In this document: in pieces, positions 17,409-24,954 of the stretch | Position numbering within the stretch: the stretch's first letter is position 1 | How the letters are laid out: every line of letters begins with the position of its first letter | The notes under the pieces: model-generated | What the model was told of the DNA's origin: nothing | What the model saw: the letters and a program-made list of their open reading frames with translations, nothing else | Database searches by the model: none | Assembly: GCA_903842595.1 (NCBI GenBank) | Contig: CAIMMO010000078.1 | Span: 1-51,036, forward strand | From: an uncultured Alphaproteobacteria bacterium | Lineage (GTDB): Bacteria; Pseudomonadota; Alphaproteobacteria; Caulobacterales; Hyphomonadaceae | Direction: 5' to 3' | Length of the DNA: 51,036 nucleotides | Program-made: the position numbers and the translations under genes

Positions 17409-18296
17409 CTACACCGACGGAATAAGCCCCGCCTCTTCCGGATCGCCCACTATCCGGGTGAGCGACGACTTCAGCTTGCGCAGGGCCTGGTGTTCGATCT
17501 GGCGGACGCGTTCCTTTGAGACGCCAAGTTTCTGGCCGAGGGATTCCAGCGTGACGCCCTCTTCGCCGAGGCGACGCTCGTGGATAATCATCTTCTCGCG
17601 GTCGGTGAGGCGGGACAGGGCTTCGGCCAGCCAGGCGTTACGGGTGGCGCGGTCGCGGGTGATCATCATCGCGTCTTCGGGCAGCGCGGCGTCATCGGGC
17701 AGCAGGTCCTGCCATTCGGCGTCGCCCTGTTCGCCGATAGGGGCGTTGAGTGAGCGATCGGCAGCGGAAAGGCGCGAGCACATGTTGTCGACTTCACGCT
17801 CGTCGACGCAGAGCGCCTTGGCGACGGCGGCGCGGTTTTCCGGGGTGAGTCCGCCATCGCTCGGATCGTGTAGCAGTGCGCGCAGGCGGCGAAGGTTGAA
17901 GAAGAGGGATTTCTGGGCGGCGGTCGTTCCTGTGCGGACAATCGACCAGTTGCGTAGGATGTAGTCCTGCACGCAGGAGCGAATCCACCAGGTGGCGTAG
18001 GTGGAGAAGCGGAGTTCACGCTCGGGCTCGAAGCGCGAGGCGGCGAGCATCAGGCCTACATTGCCTTCCTGGACCAGATCAGACATCGGCAGGCCGTAAG
18101 TGCGGAAGCGGGCGGCGACGGCGACGACGAGGCGCATGTAAGCGGTGCAGAGTTCGTGGAGCGCGCGCTGGTCTCCCTTTTCGCGCCAGCGGCGAGCGAG
18201 GTCGAGCTCATGTGCGCGCTCGAGCAGGGGAGCCGACATTGCCTGCTTGACGAAGCGGCGATCAGCGCCTGTCGAGGTCGCGTCGTATGAGGGCAT
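17409..18296 (-). CDS. rpoH: RpoH-type (sigma-32 family) RNA polymerase sigma factor
   Basis: A 295-residue group 3 sigma factor. Region 2 is complete: DLVQEGNVGLMLAASRFEP near residues 73-91 and RFSTYATWWIRSCVQDYI for promoter melting and -10 contact. The RpoH box appears at about 128-138 as QKSLFFNLRRL, which separates it from housekeeping sigma-70. Region 4 has the helix-turn-helix VTLESLGQKLGVSKERVRQIEHQALRKLK. It should direct RNA polymerase to heat-shock or related stress promoters. Alphaproteobacteria often carry more than one RpoH, so this could be a paralogue with a different stimulus. It is a single-gene unit. Confidence 0.92.
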   Translation of the reverse strand: MPSYDATSTGADRRFVKQAMSAPLLERAHELDLARRWREKGDQRALHELCTAYMRLVVAVAARFRTYGLPMSDLVQEGNVGLMLAASRFEPERELRFSTYATWWIRSCVQDYILRNWSIVRTGTTAAQKSLFFNLRRLRALLHDPSDGGLTPENRAAVAKALCVDEREVDNMCSRLSAADRSLNAPIGEQGDAEWQDLLPDDAALPEDAMMITRDRATRNAWLAEALSRLTDREKMIIHERRLGEEGVTLESLGQKLGVSKERVRQIEHQALRKLKSSLTRIVGDPEEAGLIPSV

Positions 18297-18507
18297 GCTG
18301 CTGGGCTCCCGGTTTCGTAGAACTTGATGTGCTGGCAGCGGTCAGCGTGGAAACCCACGGCATGGCCGACCCCACAGCATCAACGCGCCGGAGGTCGGGT
18401 GGGTTCCAAAAAAGTCAGCGAAGTTCGGGGTTCGGGGAAGCAGCAACGGTCCCGCAGGCGAATTGAGATAGAGCGCGTTGTGGCATCAGCAACGCCGCTG
18501 CTGGGAA

Positions 18508-19134
18508 TCAGACAGCGACGGCTTCACGGTCGAAGAAGCCGCTTGCGCCAGGCTCCCGCGATCCATCGGTCGTCTCGGCGCGCGCGATGCCGACGCCATT
18601 GACGATGCGGATCTGATCATCGGCCTGATCGCGGGTCAGGACCGATTCTTCCACAAGCCACTCGATCTTGCGGATCTCCAGATAAGGCTCGTTTACCAGG
18701 TTCAGCTGGCCATAGATGTCGAGCAGGCGTTGGCGGCGCCTGCGGTCCAGTTCCGCAACGATCGCATGCCGAGACGCATCATCGATGATCCAGAGTTGCT
18801 CTTCGCCGCCTTGCGCGACCAGGAAATGTCCCTGCCGGGAAATAAAAAGGCAGAGGTAAGTGATGCCGGGCGCGAGGCAGATCATGGCGAGCGGGTTGAA
18901 ACCCGCCAGCCGCGCATGGGCGAGGATAGCAATACAGCCTGCGATCACGAGCAGCGCCCCCAGCTGGAAGCGCCGCCAGTCGCGGACGGCCGTGTGGTGG
19001 CGGGAGCGGGAGAGTTGCAGATAGTCGATGACGCTTTCCCGAACCGATCCATGTTGCTCGAAACTGTAGGTCAATTCCCTATCGCCGAAAGCAAATGAGG
19101 TAAGCGTCGACAACCGCTTCTGTTCGATTCTCAT
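18508..19134 (-). CDS. Hypothetical protein with two central membrane helices
   Basis: A protein of about 208 residues, not recognised. A soluble N-terminus (MRIEQKRLSTLTSFAFGD) is followed by a pair of hydrophobic helices at about residues 41-62 and 66-84. The remaining cytosolic part is charged, with ELDRRRRQRLLDIYGQL. The start at 19134 is preceded by a GGGGGAA site. The frame continues upstream to 19176 but that part lacks a ribosome site. It lies between rpoH and carD on the same strand with long gaps, so it is probably its own transcript. Confidence 0.55.
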   Translation of the reverse strand: MRIEQKRLSTLTSFAFGDRELTYSFEQHGSVRESVIDYLQLSRSRHHTAVRDWRRFQLGALLVIAGCIAILAHARLAGFNPLAMICLAPGITYLCLFISRQGHFLVAQGGEEQLWIIDDASRHAIVAELDRRRRQRLLDIYGQLNLVNEPYLEIRKIEWLVEESVLTRDQADDQIRIVNGVGIARAETTDGSREPGASGFFDREAVAV

Positions 19135-19406
19135 CGTTTTTTCCCCCGGCCGAATTCTTACAGCCGCTCTAGTCACAACACCCAGCTGTGAGCAGATTCG
19201 AGAAGCGAAGATCTATCAACAGACCTCGCCTTTGAGGGGTATTGTTATCTGAAGGAAGTTCGTGTTCACGCTAGTGATTCGCGGTGTCCGGGTGGTGGAT
19301 TCGCGCGTGACGGGAAGCTTAATTCGAGGCAATGATTCTGCTTTGGATCATCTGCTGGCTGGGCCTTCGGGGGTTCCGTTGCGAAATGAGGAGGCGGCCA
19401 AAGCAA

Positions 19407-19434
19407 AAGGGCCGCCCTGTCGAGGGCGGCCCTT
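19407..19434 (-). terminator. Intrinsic terminator of carD
   Basis: AAGGGCCGCCCT and AGGGCGGCCCTT form a perfect 12-base stem with a GTCG loop. On the minus strand the stem is followed by TTTTGC, giving a factor-independent terminator about 30 bases after the carD stop. Confidence 0.88.
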
Positions 19435-19460
19435 GCTCAGTCCAGAGTCAAGTTTGCTGA

Positions 19461-19985
19461 TCAGGCTGCTCGCTTGGCGAGCGACTTCGAGAGTTTCTCG
19501 ACAGCATCGGCGTGCTTGATGTTCTCTACCGCCGCGAGTTCGCGAGCCATGCGGTCCAGCGCCGATTCATAGAGCTGGCGTTCGGAATAGGACTGGTCCG
19601 GCTGGTCGCCGGCGCGGTGCAGGTCGCGGACGACTTCCGCGATCTGGATCAGGTTGCCGGAGTTGATCTTGGCTTCGTATTCCTGGGCGCGACGCGACCA
19701 CATGGTGCGCTTGATGCGCGCGCGGCCGCCGAGCGTCTTGAGCGCATCGCCGACGATGCGCGTGGACGCAAGGGCGCGCATTCCCGAGGACGCAGCTTTC
19801 GCCACCGGAACCCGGAGGATCAGCTTGTCCTGCTCGAAGGCGACCACAAACACTTCCAGCTTCATGCCGGCCACTTGCTGCGTCTCGACGCCTGTCACAC
19901 GGCCGACACCGTGAGCGGGGTAGACAACGTGCTGGCCAACGTTGAAGAGTCCTTCGACGACTTTTGCCGGCTGCTTCTTCGTCAT
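19461..19985 (-). CDS. carD: CarD/CdnL-family RNA polymerase-binding regulator
   Basis: A 174-residue protein with the N-terminal RNA polymerase-interacting Tudor-like domain (FNVGQHVVYPAHGVGRV...VVAFEQDKLILRVPV). A helical C-terminal DNA-binding domain follows, with LKTLGGRARIKRTMWSRRAQEYE as the conserved tryptophan-containing segment. The family stabilises open complexes, especially at rRNA and growth-related promoters. Translation starts at 19985 after GAGGTGAT. It lies next to fdxA as in many alphaproteobacteria. Confidence 0.93.
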   Translation of the reverse strand: MTKKQPAKVVEGLFNVGQHVVYPAHGVGRVTGVETQQVAGMKLEVFVVAFEQDKLILRVPVAKAASSGMRALASTRIVGDALKTLGGRARIKRTMWSRRAQEYEAKINSGNLIQIAEVVRDLHRAGDQPDQSYSERQLYESALDRMARELAAVENIKHADAVEKLSKSLAKRAA

Positions 19986-20198
19986 GCTTCGATCACCTCA
20001 ATGTACTCGCAAATAGTGTCACGCTCTCTTTTGCGCCCACCCAGGGGTGTGCGGCATGGGAGTGCGGCCTGATGCGTTTCTGGTATCGCCCGTCGGCGAG
20101 AACAGACCCTTAGCACAATTGTAAGAAATTTCAACTCGTTGCTGCAGCGTGTCGACCTGAAAATACGCCGGTTTCATGCAGTCTCGCGGCTTTTCGCC

Positions 20199-20540
20199 TC
20201 AGCTTCCGGTCCCCGGCTTGGGCGAAAAAAGCGTTTCGAGCTTGCCCTTTACCTTAGCGTAATCGTCAGCGTCGGCGGGCGGTGTCCCTTTTACGGTAAT
20301 GTTCGGCCAGACCTTCGCGTAGTCGGTGTTTATCTTCAGCCATTTTCCGTCCGCATCGTCCTCGGTATCTGGGACGATGGCCTCGACCGGGCACTCGGGC
20401 TGGCAGACGCCGCAGTCGATACATTCTTCGGGATGGATGACGAGGAAGTTCTCGCCTTCATAGAAGCAGTCCACCGGACAGACTTCGATGCAGTCCATGT
20501 ATTTGCATCGGATGCAGGCGTCGGTGACGATGTAGGTCAT
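20199..20540 (-). CDS. fdxA: Seven-iron ferredoxin FdxA (3Fe-4S/4Fe-4S)
   Basis: A 113-residue ferredoxin. The N-terminal cluster motif is [21 protein letters not shown], where the spacing typical of FdxA supports one 3Fe-4S cluster. The second motif, [16 protein letters not shown], supports a 4Fe-4S cluster. A basic/acidic C-terminal tail follows, as in azotobacter-type FdI. It is a cytosolic low-potential electron carrier. The ATG at 20540 begins [10 protein letters not shown], the family N-terminus; the frame upstream of it is not conserved in style. Confidence 0.95.
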   Translation of the reverse strand: MTYIVTDACIRCKYMDCIEVCPVDCFYEGENFLVIHPEECIDCGVCQPECPVEAIVPDTEDDADGKWLKINTDYAKVWPNITVKGTPPADADDYAKVKGKLETLFSPKPGTGS

Positions 20541-20625
20541 GGGTCTTCGTGGGGTTCCTGAGGGCGTCTCGGGATCGAGCCGCGATGTGTGGCCTTGCGC
20601 CGAAAAAGTCAATTGAACCCAGCTA

Positions 20626-21186
20626 TCAGGGTGCCTGAACCACGCCCGCCGCGCCATGGCCGCCGAAGATGGCCAGCCATGCGACCACGACGCCCCAGTG
20701 AATGACCACCCCCGGCCAGATCGAACCGGAACGCACCCGGGTAAGGGTGCAGGCGAGGCCGAGGCAGGCGACCACCATCAGGAAACCGGGTCTGAGGAAT
20801 TCAGGATGGCCGAAGGGAAGGTTCAGCCAGACCTGCAGCGGATGCCAGAGGACAAAGGCCACAAAGGACGCAATGGCGACGGCCGGCGCGCCGCGCGGTA
20901 GCCAGCTGCGAAATGCGAGTTCCTCCAGCAGCGCCGGCGTCATGAAGGCCGAAATCCAGATCCCCATCATCTGGCCGCGTGGCATAGGATCGAACGTCAG
21001 CACACCTGCGCTGGCCGCCCAGGCCCCGGCGAACAGGACCAGCAGGAACAATACGAGCGCTTCAAGCGCTGCGCGGATGTCCGGCAGCCGGCGTAGCGAG
21101 GCCAGCGTCTGGCGCATGGGCGAGGAGGGCTCTGGCGATGATGATCCAGGCCCCGGCGGGCCAAGCGGTGTGGTCGATTCTGTCAC
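20626..21186 (-). CDS. CPBP-family intramembrane glutamic endopeptidase-like protein
   Basis: A 186-residue membrane protein with about four helices and a Pro/Ser-rich cytosolic N-terminus. The CPBP motifs are present: Glu88-Glu89-x-x-x-Arg93 in [10 protein letters not shown] and Phe111-x-x-x-His115 in FVLWHP. A third His occurs in VVIHWGVVV, where the family usually has H-x-x-x-N, and the Asn position is not conserved. The family includes Rce1-like proteases and bacteriocin-immunity proteins. The start is GTG at 21186 after an AAGAGGG site. It lies inside the otherwise conserved helicase/S4/fdxA/carD neighbourhood. Confidence 0.8.
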   Translation of the reverse strand: MTESTTPLGPPGPGSSSPEPSSPMRQTLASLRRLPDIRAALEALVLFLLVLFAGAWAASAGVLTFDPMPRGQMMGIWISAFMTPALLEELAFRSWLPRGAPAVAIASFVAFVLWHPLQVWLNLPFGHPEFLRPGFLMVVACLGLACTLTRVRSGSIWPGVVIHWGVVVAWLAIFGGHGAAGVVQAP

Positions 21187-21241
21187 GCAGGCCCTCTTGC
21201 AGGGGTCAATGGTGTCCGGTCAGCGCCCCATCCCTTAACAA

Positions 21242-21517
21242 CTAGAGGAGGGGCTCATAGCACAGCGCCGCTTCTGCGGGCGGGCCCCTGCGTTCGGGCA
21301 GCGAAATAATCCGCACCAGTTTCGACCCGGATGGCGCGGTGAACGACAACACGTCACCGGCTTCGACAGGCGTGGCCGGCTTGTCGATTCGGCGGACCTG
21401 GCCGTCGCGTTCGATGCGCGCGCCCTTTGCCTCGATGGCTTCGGTGGCGGAGGTCCGCGCCTTGAAAAAGCGCGTACGCCACAGAAAGACATCGATGCGC
21501 ATCCGTTCTTCGCTCAT
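21242..21517 (-). CDS. S4-domain RNA-binding protein (HslR/Hsp15-like)
   Basis: A 91-residue protein that is essentially one S4 domain: MRIDVFLWRTRFFKARTSAT forms the RNA-binding helices, followed by the beta strands with VEAGDVLSFTAPSG. Hsp15 relatives bind stalled 50S subunits carrying peptidyl-tRNA. The start overlaps the helicase stop codon by four bases, so the two are translationally coupled. This pairing with a Suv3-like helicase is common in alphaproteobacteria and suggests a shared job in RNA or ribosome handling. Confidence 0.88.
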   Translation of the reverse strand: MSEERMRIDVFLWRTRFFKARTSATEAIEAKGARIERDGQVRRIDKPATPVEAGDVLSFTAPSGSKLVRIISLPERRGPPAEAALCYEPLL

Positions 21518-24120
21518 GAGGCCGCCTTTGGCGACTGGGCGGTCTGCGAACGTCGCGGCCTGCGGCGACGGCGCTGCGGCGCGCGGGCTGGCTGGGCAAT
21601 GATCAGCTCTGCGAGCACCGCAAAGGGTCCGGTCGGCGGCGGCTGCGGATGCGCTGGCCGTTCGGGCTGACGTATCTGGCGCTCACGCTGGCGCTGGGCC
21701 GGGAAGCGCCAGAGCTTCACGGCGCCTGTGTCCTTGTCCTTCTCCGCGGGCTTGAGGCCGAGGGCGCGGAGGATAGCGGGGAAGTCCGCGGTCGGGCAGC
21801 CGACCTGGGCCGCGAGTTCGGGCGGCACGGCGAAGGCAGAGGCCTCGGATGCCCGGCGGATCTGGGAGATGGCCGATGCGAGGCGCTCGGTGAGGTCGGC
21901 GCGCACCGCGCGCGGACCGAGGCGGATATAGCCCGCCGTGTTGAGCAGGGCGTCGGTCCAGGCGCCTTCCTTCAGCGGGAAGGAGGATTGCGTGGGAATG
22001 CCGGGCGCAAGCTTGCCGGAATGTACGGCGCGTAGGGCGAGGGCGAGGCGGGCGGCGGAGGGTTTCAGCAGGCCCGGCAGCCAGGTCGCGATCCGTCCGG
22101 TCTTTACGCCTGCGGCGTTGAGCGCGGTGCGATCGTCGGCCGAGAGTTCGAAGGCGTGTGCGCCGTGGCGGCGGTCAAATGCGGCCCCGGTTTCGAGCAG
22201 CTGGTAGGCCGCGCCGCGCGCGCCGCCGCGCAGGGTGGCGCCGTCGAGCACGGTGCGAAGATCGTGCAGCGCAGTCAGGGTCACCTGCGAGTGAGAGACG
22301 AACCAGCCGAAAAGGCGCGCGAGTGCGCTTTCGCGGCCGCCCGTGCTGGCGTCGCGCGCGCCGATCAGCTCGAGCGTTGGCGAATGCCATTCCGTGGCTG
22401 CGACAAGCTTTGCGACCGGCGCACCGGCGTGAACGATTGCAGCCTTTGCCGGGTCGAAGCTGAGGTCGGCATCGCTCGCGTTGACGATGGCGATGAGGCG
22501 CTGTTCGATGATGGGGCGCAGCGATTTGAGGGCGGCGCCGCGCAGAGCGCGCCCCGCCAGCGTTTCGCCTGCTGCTTCGGCGTGGAAGACGAGGCCTTCG
22601 AGATGGCCGACAGGATGACCGCCGATCAGGACTTCGCCTGAGGAACCGATTTCGGCGGGCGCGTCTTCGTCGGAGTTGAGAGCCTTGAGCAGCGCGGAGG
22701 TGCGGCGGTCGACGAAGCGGCTCATCAGTGCCTGGTGCAGCGCATCCGACAGCTTGTCCTCGATCTCCCGCGTGCGGCCGCGCCATGTGTCTGCGTTCTC
22801 GAGCCAGTCCGTGCGGTTGGCGGCGTAGGTCCAGGTGCGGATTTCGGCGAGGCGGTGCTGGAGATTTTCGATCTCGCCCTCGGTGCGGTCGAGCCGCTCG
22901 ACCTGCTCGTACATCCAGGCGTCCTTGATGCGTGCGGAAGGCTCTATGAGTTTCTCGACGAAGCTCTGGATGAGGCGGAGGTGGGCTTCGGGTCCATATT
23001 TGCGGAAGTCGGGCAGGGTGCAGAGATCCCACAGGCGGCGTACATGCAGGTGCGTGCGCGTGGCACGGCGGACATCATCGTCAGCGGCGAGCGCGGCGAA
23101 GGTTGTCTCATCGAGGGCTTCGGGGGCGCGACGCAGGATCACGTCGGGAGACGCGCGGCGGAGGGAGGCCAGCAGGGCGTTGACGCTGGACCAGTCGAGG
23201 TTGGAATTGCGCCAGTGCAGGAATTCGACGGGATCGAACTGATGGTTGACGATGCGGTCGACCGTTTCTTCCTCAAAGGTTTCGCAATCCGCCGTTTCGC
23301 CGAACGTGCCGTCATCGCGGAAGCGGCCCGCGCGGCCTGCGATCTGGGCGAGTTCGTCTGCGCGCAGGAAGCGGCGCTGGCGGCCGTCAAATTTTCGGCG
23401 ACTGGCGAAGGCAATGTGGCCGACATCGAGGTTAAGGCCCATTCCGATGGCGTCGGTGGCGACGATGTAGTCGACCTCGCCGGCCTGGTAGAGATCTATT
23501 TGGGCGTTGCGCGTGCGCGGGCTGAGCGCGCCCATGATGACGGCGCATCCGCCGCGCTGGCGCTTCAGCAGCTCGGCTATTGCGTAGACCTCCTCCGAGG
23601 AGAAGGCGACGATGGCGGAGCGCTTGGGCAGCTTGGTGATCTTGGTCGGGCCTACATATGAGAGCTGCGAGAAGCGCTCGCGGCGCTCGCCGTCGATGTC
23701 GAGGCCGAGGCGCTGCAGGGCGGGACGCATCGTGTCGGCGCCGAGCAGCATGGTTTCGTGACGTCCGCGCGCATGCAGGATGCGGTCGGTGAAGACGTGG
23801 CCGCGGTCGGGGTCCTGCGCGAGCTGGATCTCGTCGATGGCGATGAAGTCGGCGCCTTCGTTGACCGGCATGGCTTCAACCGTGCAGGCGAAATAGCGGG
23901 CGTTGGGCGGCTTGATGCGCTCTTCACCGGTGATCAGGGCGCAGGCCTTCTCGCCCTTCTGCTGGACCATCTTGTCGTAGATCTCGCGCGCGAGCAGGCG
24001 CAGCGGCAGGCCGATCATTCCCGTGCCGTGCGCGAGCATCCGCTCGACCGCAAGGTGCGTCTTGCCGGTGTTGGTGGGGCCAAGCACGGCCCGGATGCGC
24101 TGGTTGTCGCTGGCGGACAG
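21514..24120 (-). CDS. Suv3-like superfamily 2 RNA helicase (alphaproteobacterial type)
   Basis: A helicase of about 868 residues related to mitochondrial Suv3. The N-terminus shows Walker A GPTNTGKTH, Walker B/DExx as AIDEIQ, then VATDAIGMGLNLDV and the motif VI ELAQIAGRAGRFRDDG. The long C-terminal half is helical, then becomes Arg/Pro-rich (RQREIRQPERP-like) and likely binds RNA. The first conventional start is a GTG at 24087, which would cut directly into the Walker A strand. I prefer the CTG at 24120, which has GGGAGGG six bases upstream and restores ten residues before the beta strand (LSASDNQRIRAVLGPTNTGK). It overlaps the S4 gene. Confidence 0.9.
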   Translation of the reverse strand: MSASDNQRIRAVLGPTNTGKTHLAVERMLAHGTGMIGLPLRLLAREIYDKMVQQKGEKACALITGEERIKPPNARYFACTVEAMPVNEGADFIAIDEIQLAQDPDRGHVFTDRILHARGRHETMLLGADTMRPALQRLGLDIDGERRERFSQLSYVGPTKITKLPKRSAIVAFSSEEVYAIAELLKRQRGGCAVIMGALSPRTRNAQIDLYQAGEVDYIVATDAIGMGLNLDVGHIAFASRRKFDGRQRRFLRADELAQIAGRAGRFRDDGTFGETADCETFEEETVDRIVNHQFDPVEFLHWRNSNLDWSSVNALLASLRRASPDVILRRAPEALDETTFAALAADDDVRRATRTHLHVRRLWDLCTLPDFRKYGPEAHLRLIQSFVEKLIEPSARIKDAWMYEQVERLDRTEGEIENLQHRLAEIRTWTYAANRTDWLENADTWRGRTREIEDKLSDALHQALMSRFVDRRTSALLKALNSDEDAPAEIGSSGEVLIGGHPVGHLEGLVFHAEAAGETLAGRALRGAALKSLRPIIEQRLIAIVNASDADLSFDPAKAAIVHAGAPVAKLVAATEWHSPTLELIGARDASTGGRESALARLFGWFVSHSQVTLTALHDLRTVLDGATLRGGARGAAYQLLETGAAFDRRHGAHAFELSADDRTALNAAGVKTGRIATWLPGLLKPSAARLALALRAVHSGKLAPGIPTQSSFPLKEGAWTDALLNTAGYIRLGPRAVRADLTERLASAISQIRRASEASAFAVPPELAAQVGCPTADFPAILRALGLKPAEKDKDTGAVKLWRFPAQRQRERQIRQPERPAHPQPPPTGPFAVLAELIIAQPARAPQRRRRRPRRSQTAQSPKAAS

Positions 24121-24489
24121 AGTCGGCCCTCCCGGTGATGCAGGGGGACTATTGGACGAGAAAACGCCCGAAGGCGCGGTGTTGGTTCGCGGCGGTGGGG
24201 GTCGCGATTGTCTGGGTTGATGGGCGCCAGCGCATGTCCGTCTTCCCTTGGGGACCCTGGATCGGTCCTGATTTAAGGTTGGGGGCGCGCGTAACCGTGG
24301 TCAACGGGTAGGCCTGTGGATAGGGTGCGGTTGCCGAGACTTTACGCTTACATTCCCGCTCATTCCCGGTGAGCCCCTGGCGACCCCAGAATGCATCGGC
24401 GGAAAAACCCCGCGCTGGCAGCGCCCGGTTACCGTTTTCTGCGTTACGCGGAGCGGCCGGAATGTCGCCTGGCGGCGCTCCGCCAGAAC
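24121..24489. other. Intergenic DNA between helicase and rpmB
   Basis: A gap of 482 bases separates the divergent helicase and rpmB genes. The rpmB-proximal part holds the promoter and leader listed separately. In the remainder I see no gene; the helicase promoter should be here on the minus strand but was not identified. Confidence 0.4.
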
Positions 24490-24518
24490 TTGACAGCCGG
24501 GGCCTCCCCCACTATCCA
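24490..24518 (+). promoter_or_regulatory. Probable housekeeping promoter of rpmB
   Basis: A consensus -35 TTGACA at 24490-24495 is followed after exactly 17 bases by TATCCA at 24513-24518. Transcription would start near 24525, giving an untranslated leader of about 78 bases before rpmB. Confidence 0.6.
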
Positions 24519-24545
24519 CCCGCCTTCGCTTTCAGCGCAGCGCCG

Positions 24546-24569
24546 AAAGCCCCGTTTTACGGGCTTTTC
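24546..24569 (+). promoter_or_regulatory. Terminator-like hairpin in the rpmB leader
   Basis: AAAGCCCCGT and ACGGGCTTT form a stem with one bulged C, followed by a short T-run (CTTTTCC). It sits within the predicted leader about 35 bases before the rpmB start. It could act as an attenuator or as a binding site for L28 or another factor; this is inferred from shape only. Confidence 0.45.
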
Positions 24570-24602
24570 CGCGCCTGCAGACGACCTAGGAAAGGTGGGC
24601 CC

Positions 24603-24893
24603 ATGTCCCGCGTTTGTGAACTTACCGGCAAGAAGCCGATGGTTGGCCACACCGTCAGCCACTCGAACATCAAGACCAAGCGGCGCTACCTGCCGAACCT
24701 GGTCAATGTGACGGTCCATTCGGATGCGATGGGCCAGTCCTACTCGGCCCGCGTTTCGGCGGCCGCTCTCCGCACGATCGACAAGCGCGGCGGTCTCGAC
24801 GGCTACCTCGCCAAGGCGAAGGATGAGCAGCTCTCGCCGAAAATGCTCAAGGTCAAGAAAGAGATCGCCAAGCGCGCCGAGAAGGCCGCCTAA
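24603..24893 (+). CDS. rpmB: 50S ribosomal protein L28
   Basis: This 96-residue basic protein begins [21 protein letters not shown], the conserved L28 N-terminus. [18 protein letters not shown] and a Lys-rich C-terminal tail follow. It binds 23S rRNA near the exit side of the large subunit. The N-terminal CELTGKKP has only one of the cysteines of the zinc-ribbon form, as in the C-minus type. The ATG at 24603 follows GGAAAGGTGGG; the longer frame upstream is the leader. It ends in a strong terminator. Confidence 0.97.
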   Translation: MSRVCELTGKKPMVGHTVSHSNIKTKRRYLPNLVNVTVHSDAMGQSYSARVSAAALRTIDKRGGLDGYLAKAKDEQLSPKMLKVKKEIAKRAEKAA

Positions 24894-24921
24894 GCCTTTC
24901 CTCTTTCGACGTAGGAACGCT

Positions 24922-24952
24922 AAACCCCTTGCTGTCATGGCGAGGGGTTTTT
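24922..24952 (+). terminator. rpmB terminator whose stem contains the next gene's Shine-Dalgarno
   Basis: AAACCCCTTGC and GCGAGGGGTTT pair over 11 bases (one G-T) with a 7-base loop, and the last T's continue to a run of five. The GAGGGG on the 3' arm (24942-24947) is also the ribosome binding site for the amidohydrolase starting at 24955. Confidence 0.9.
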
Positions 24953-24954
24953 GC

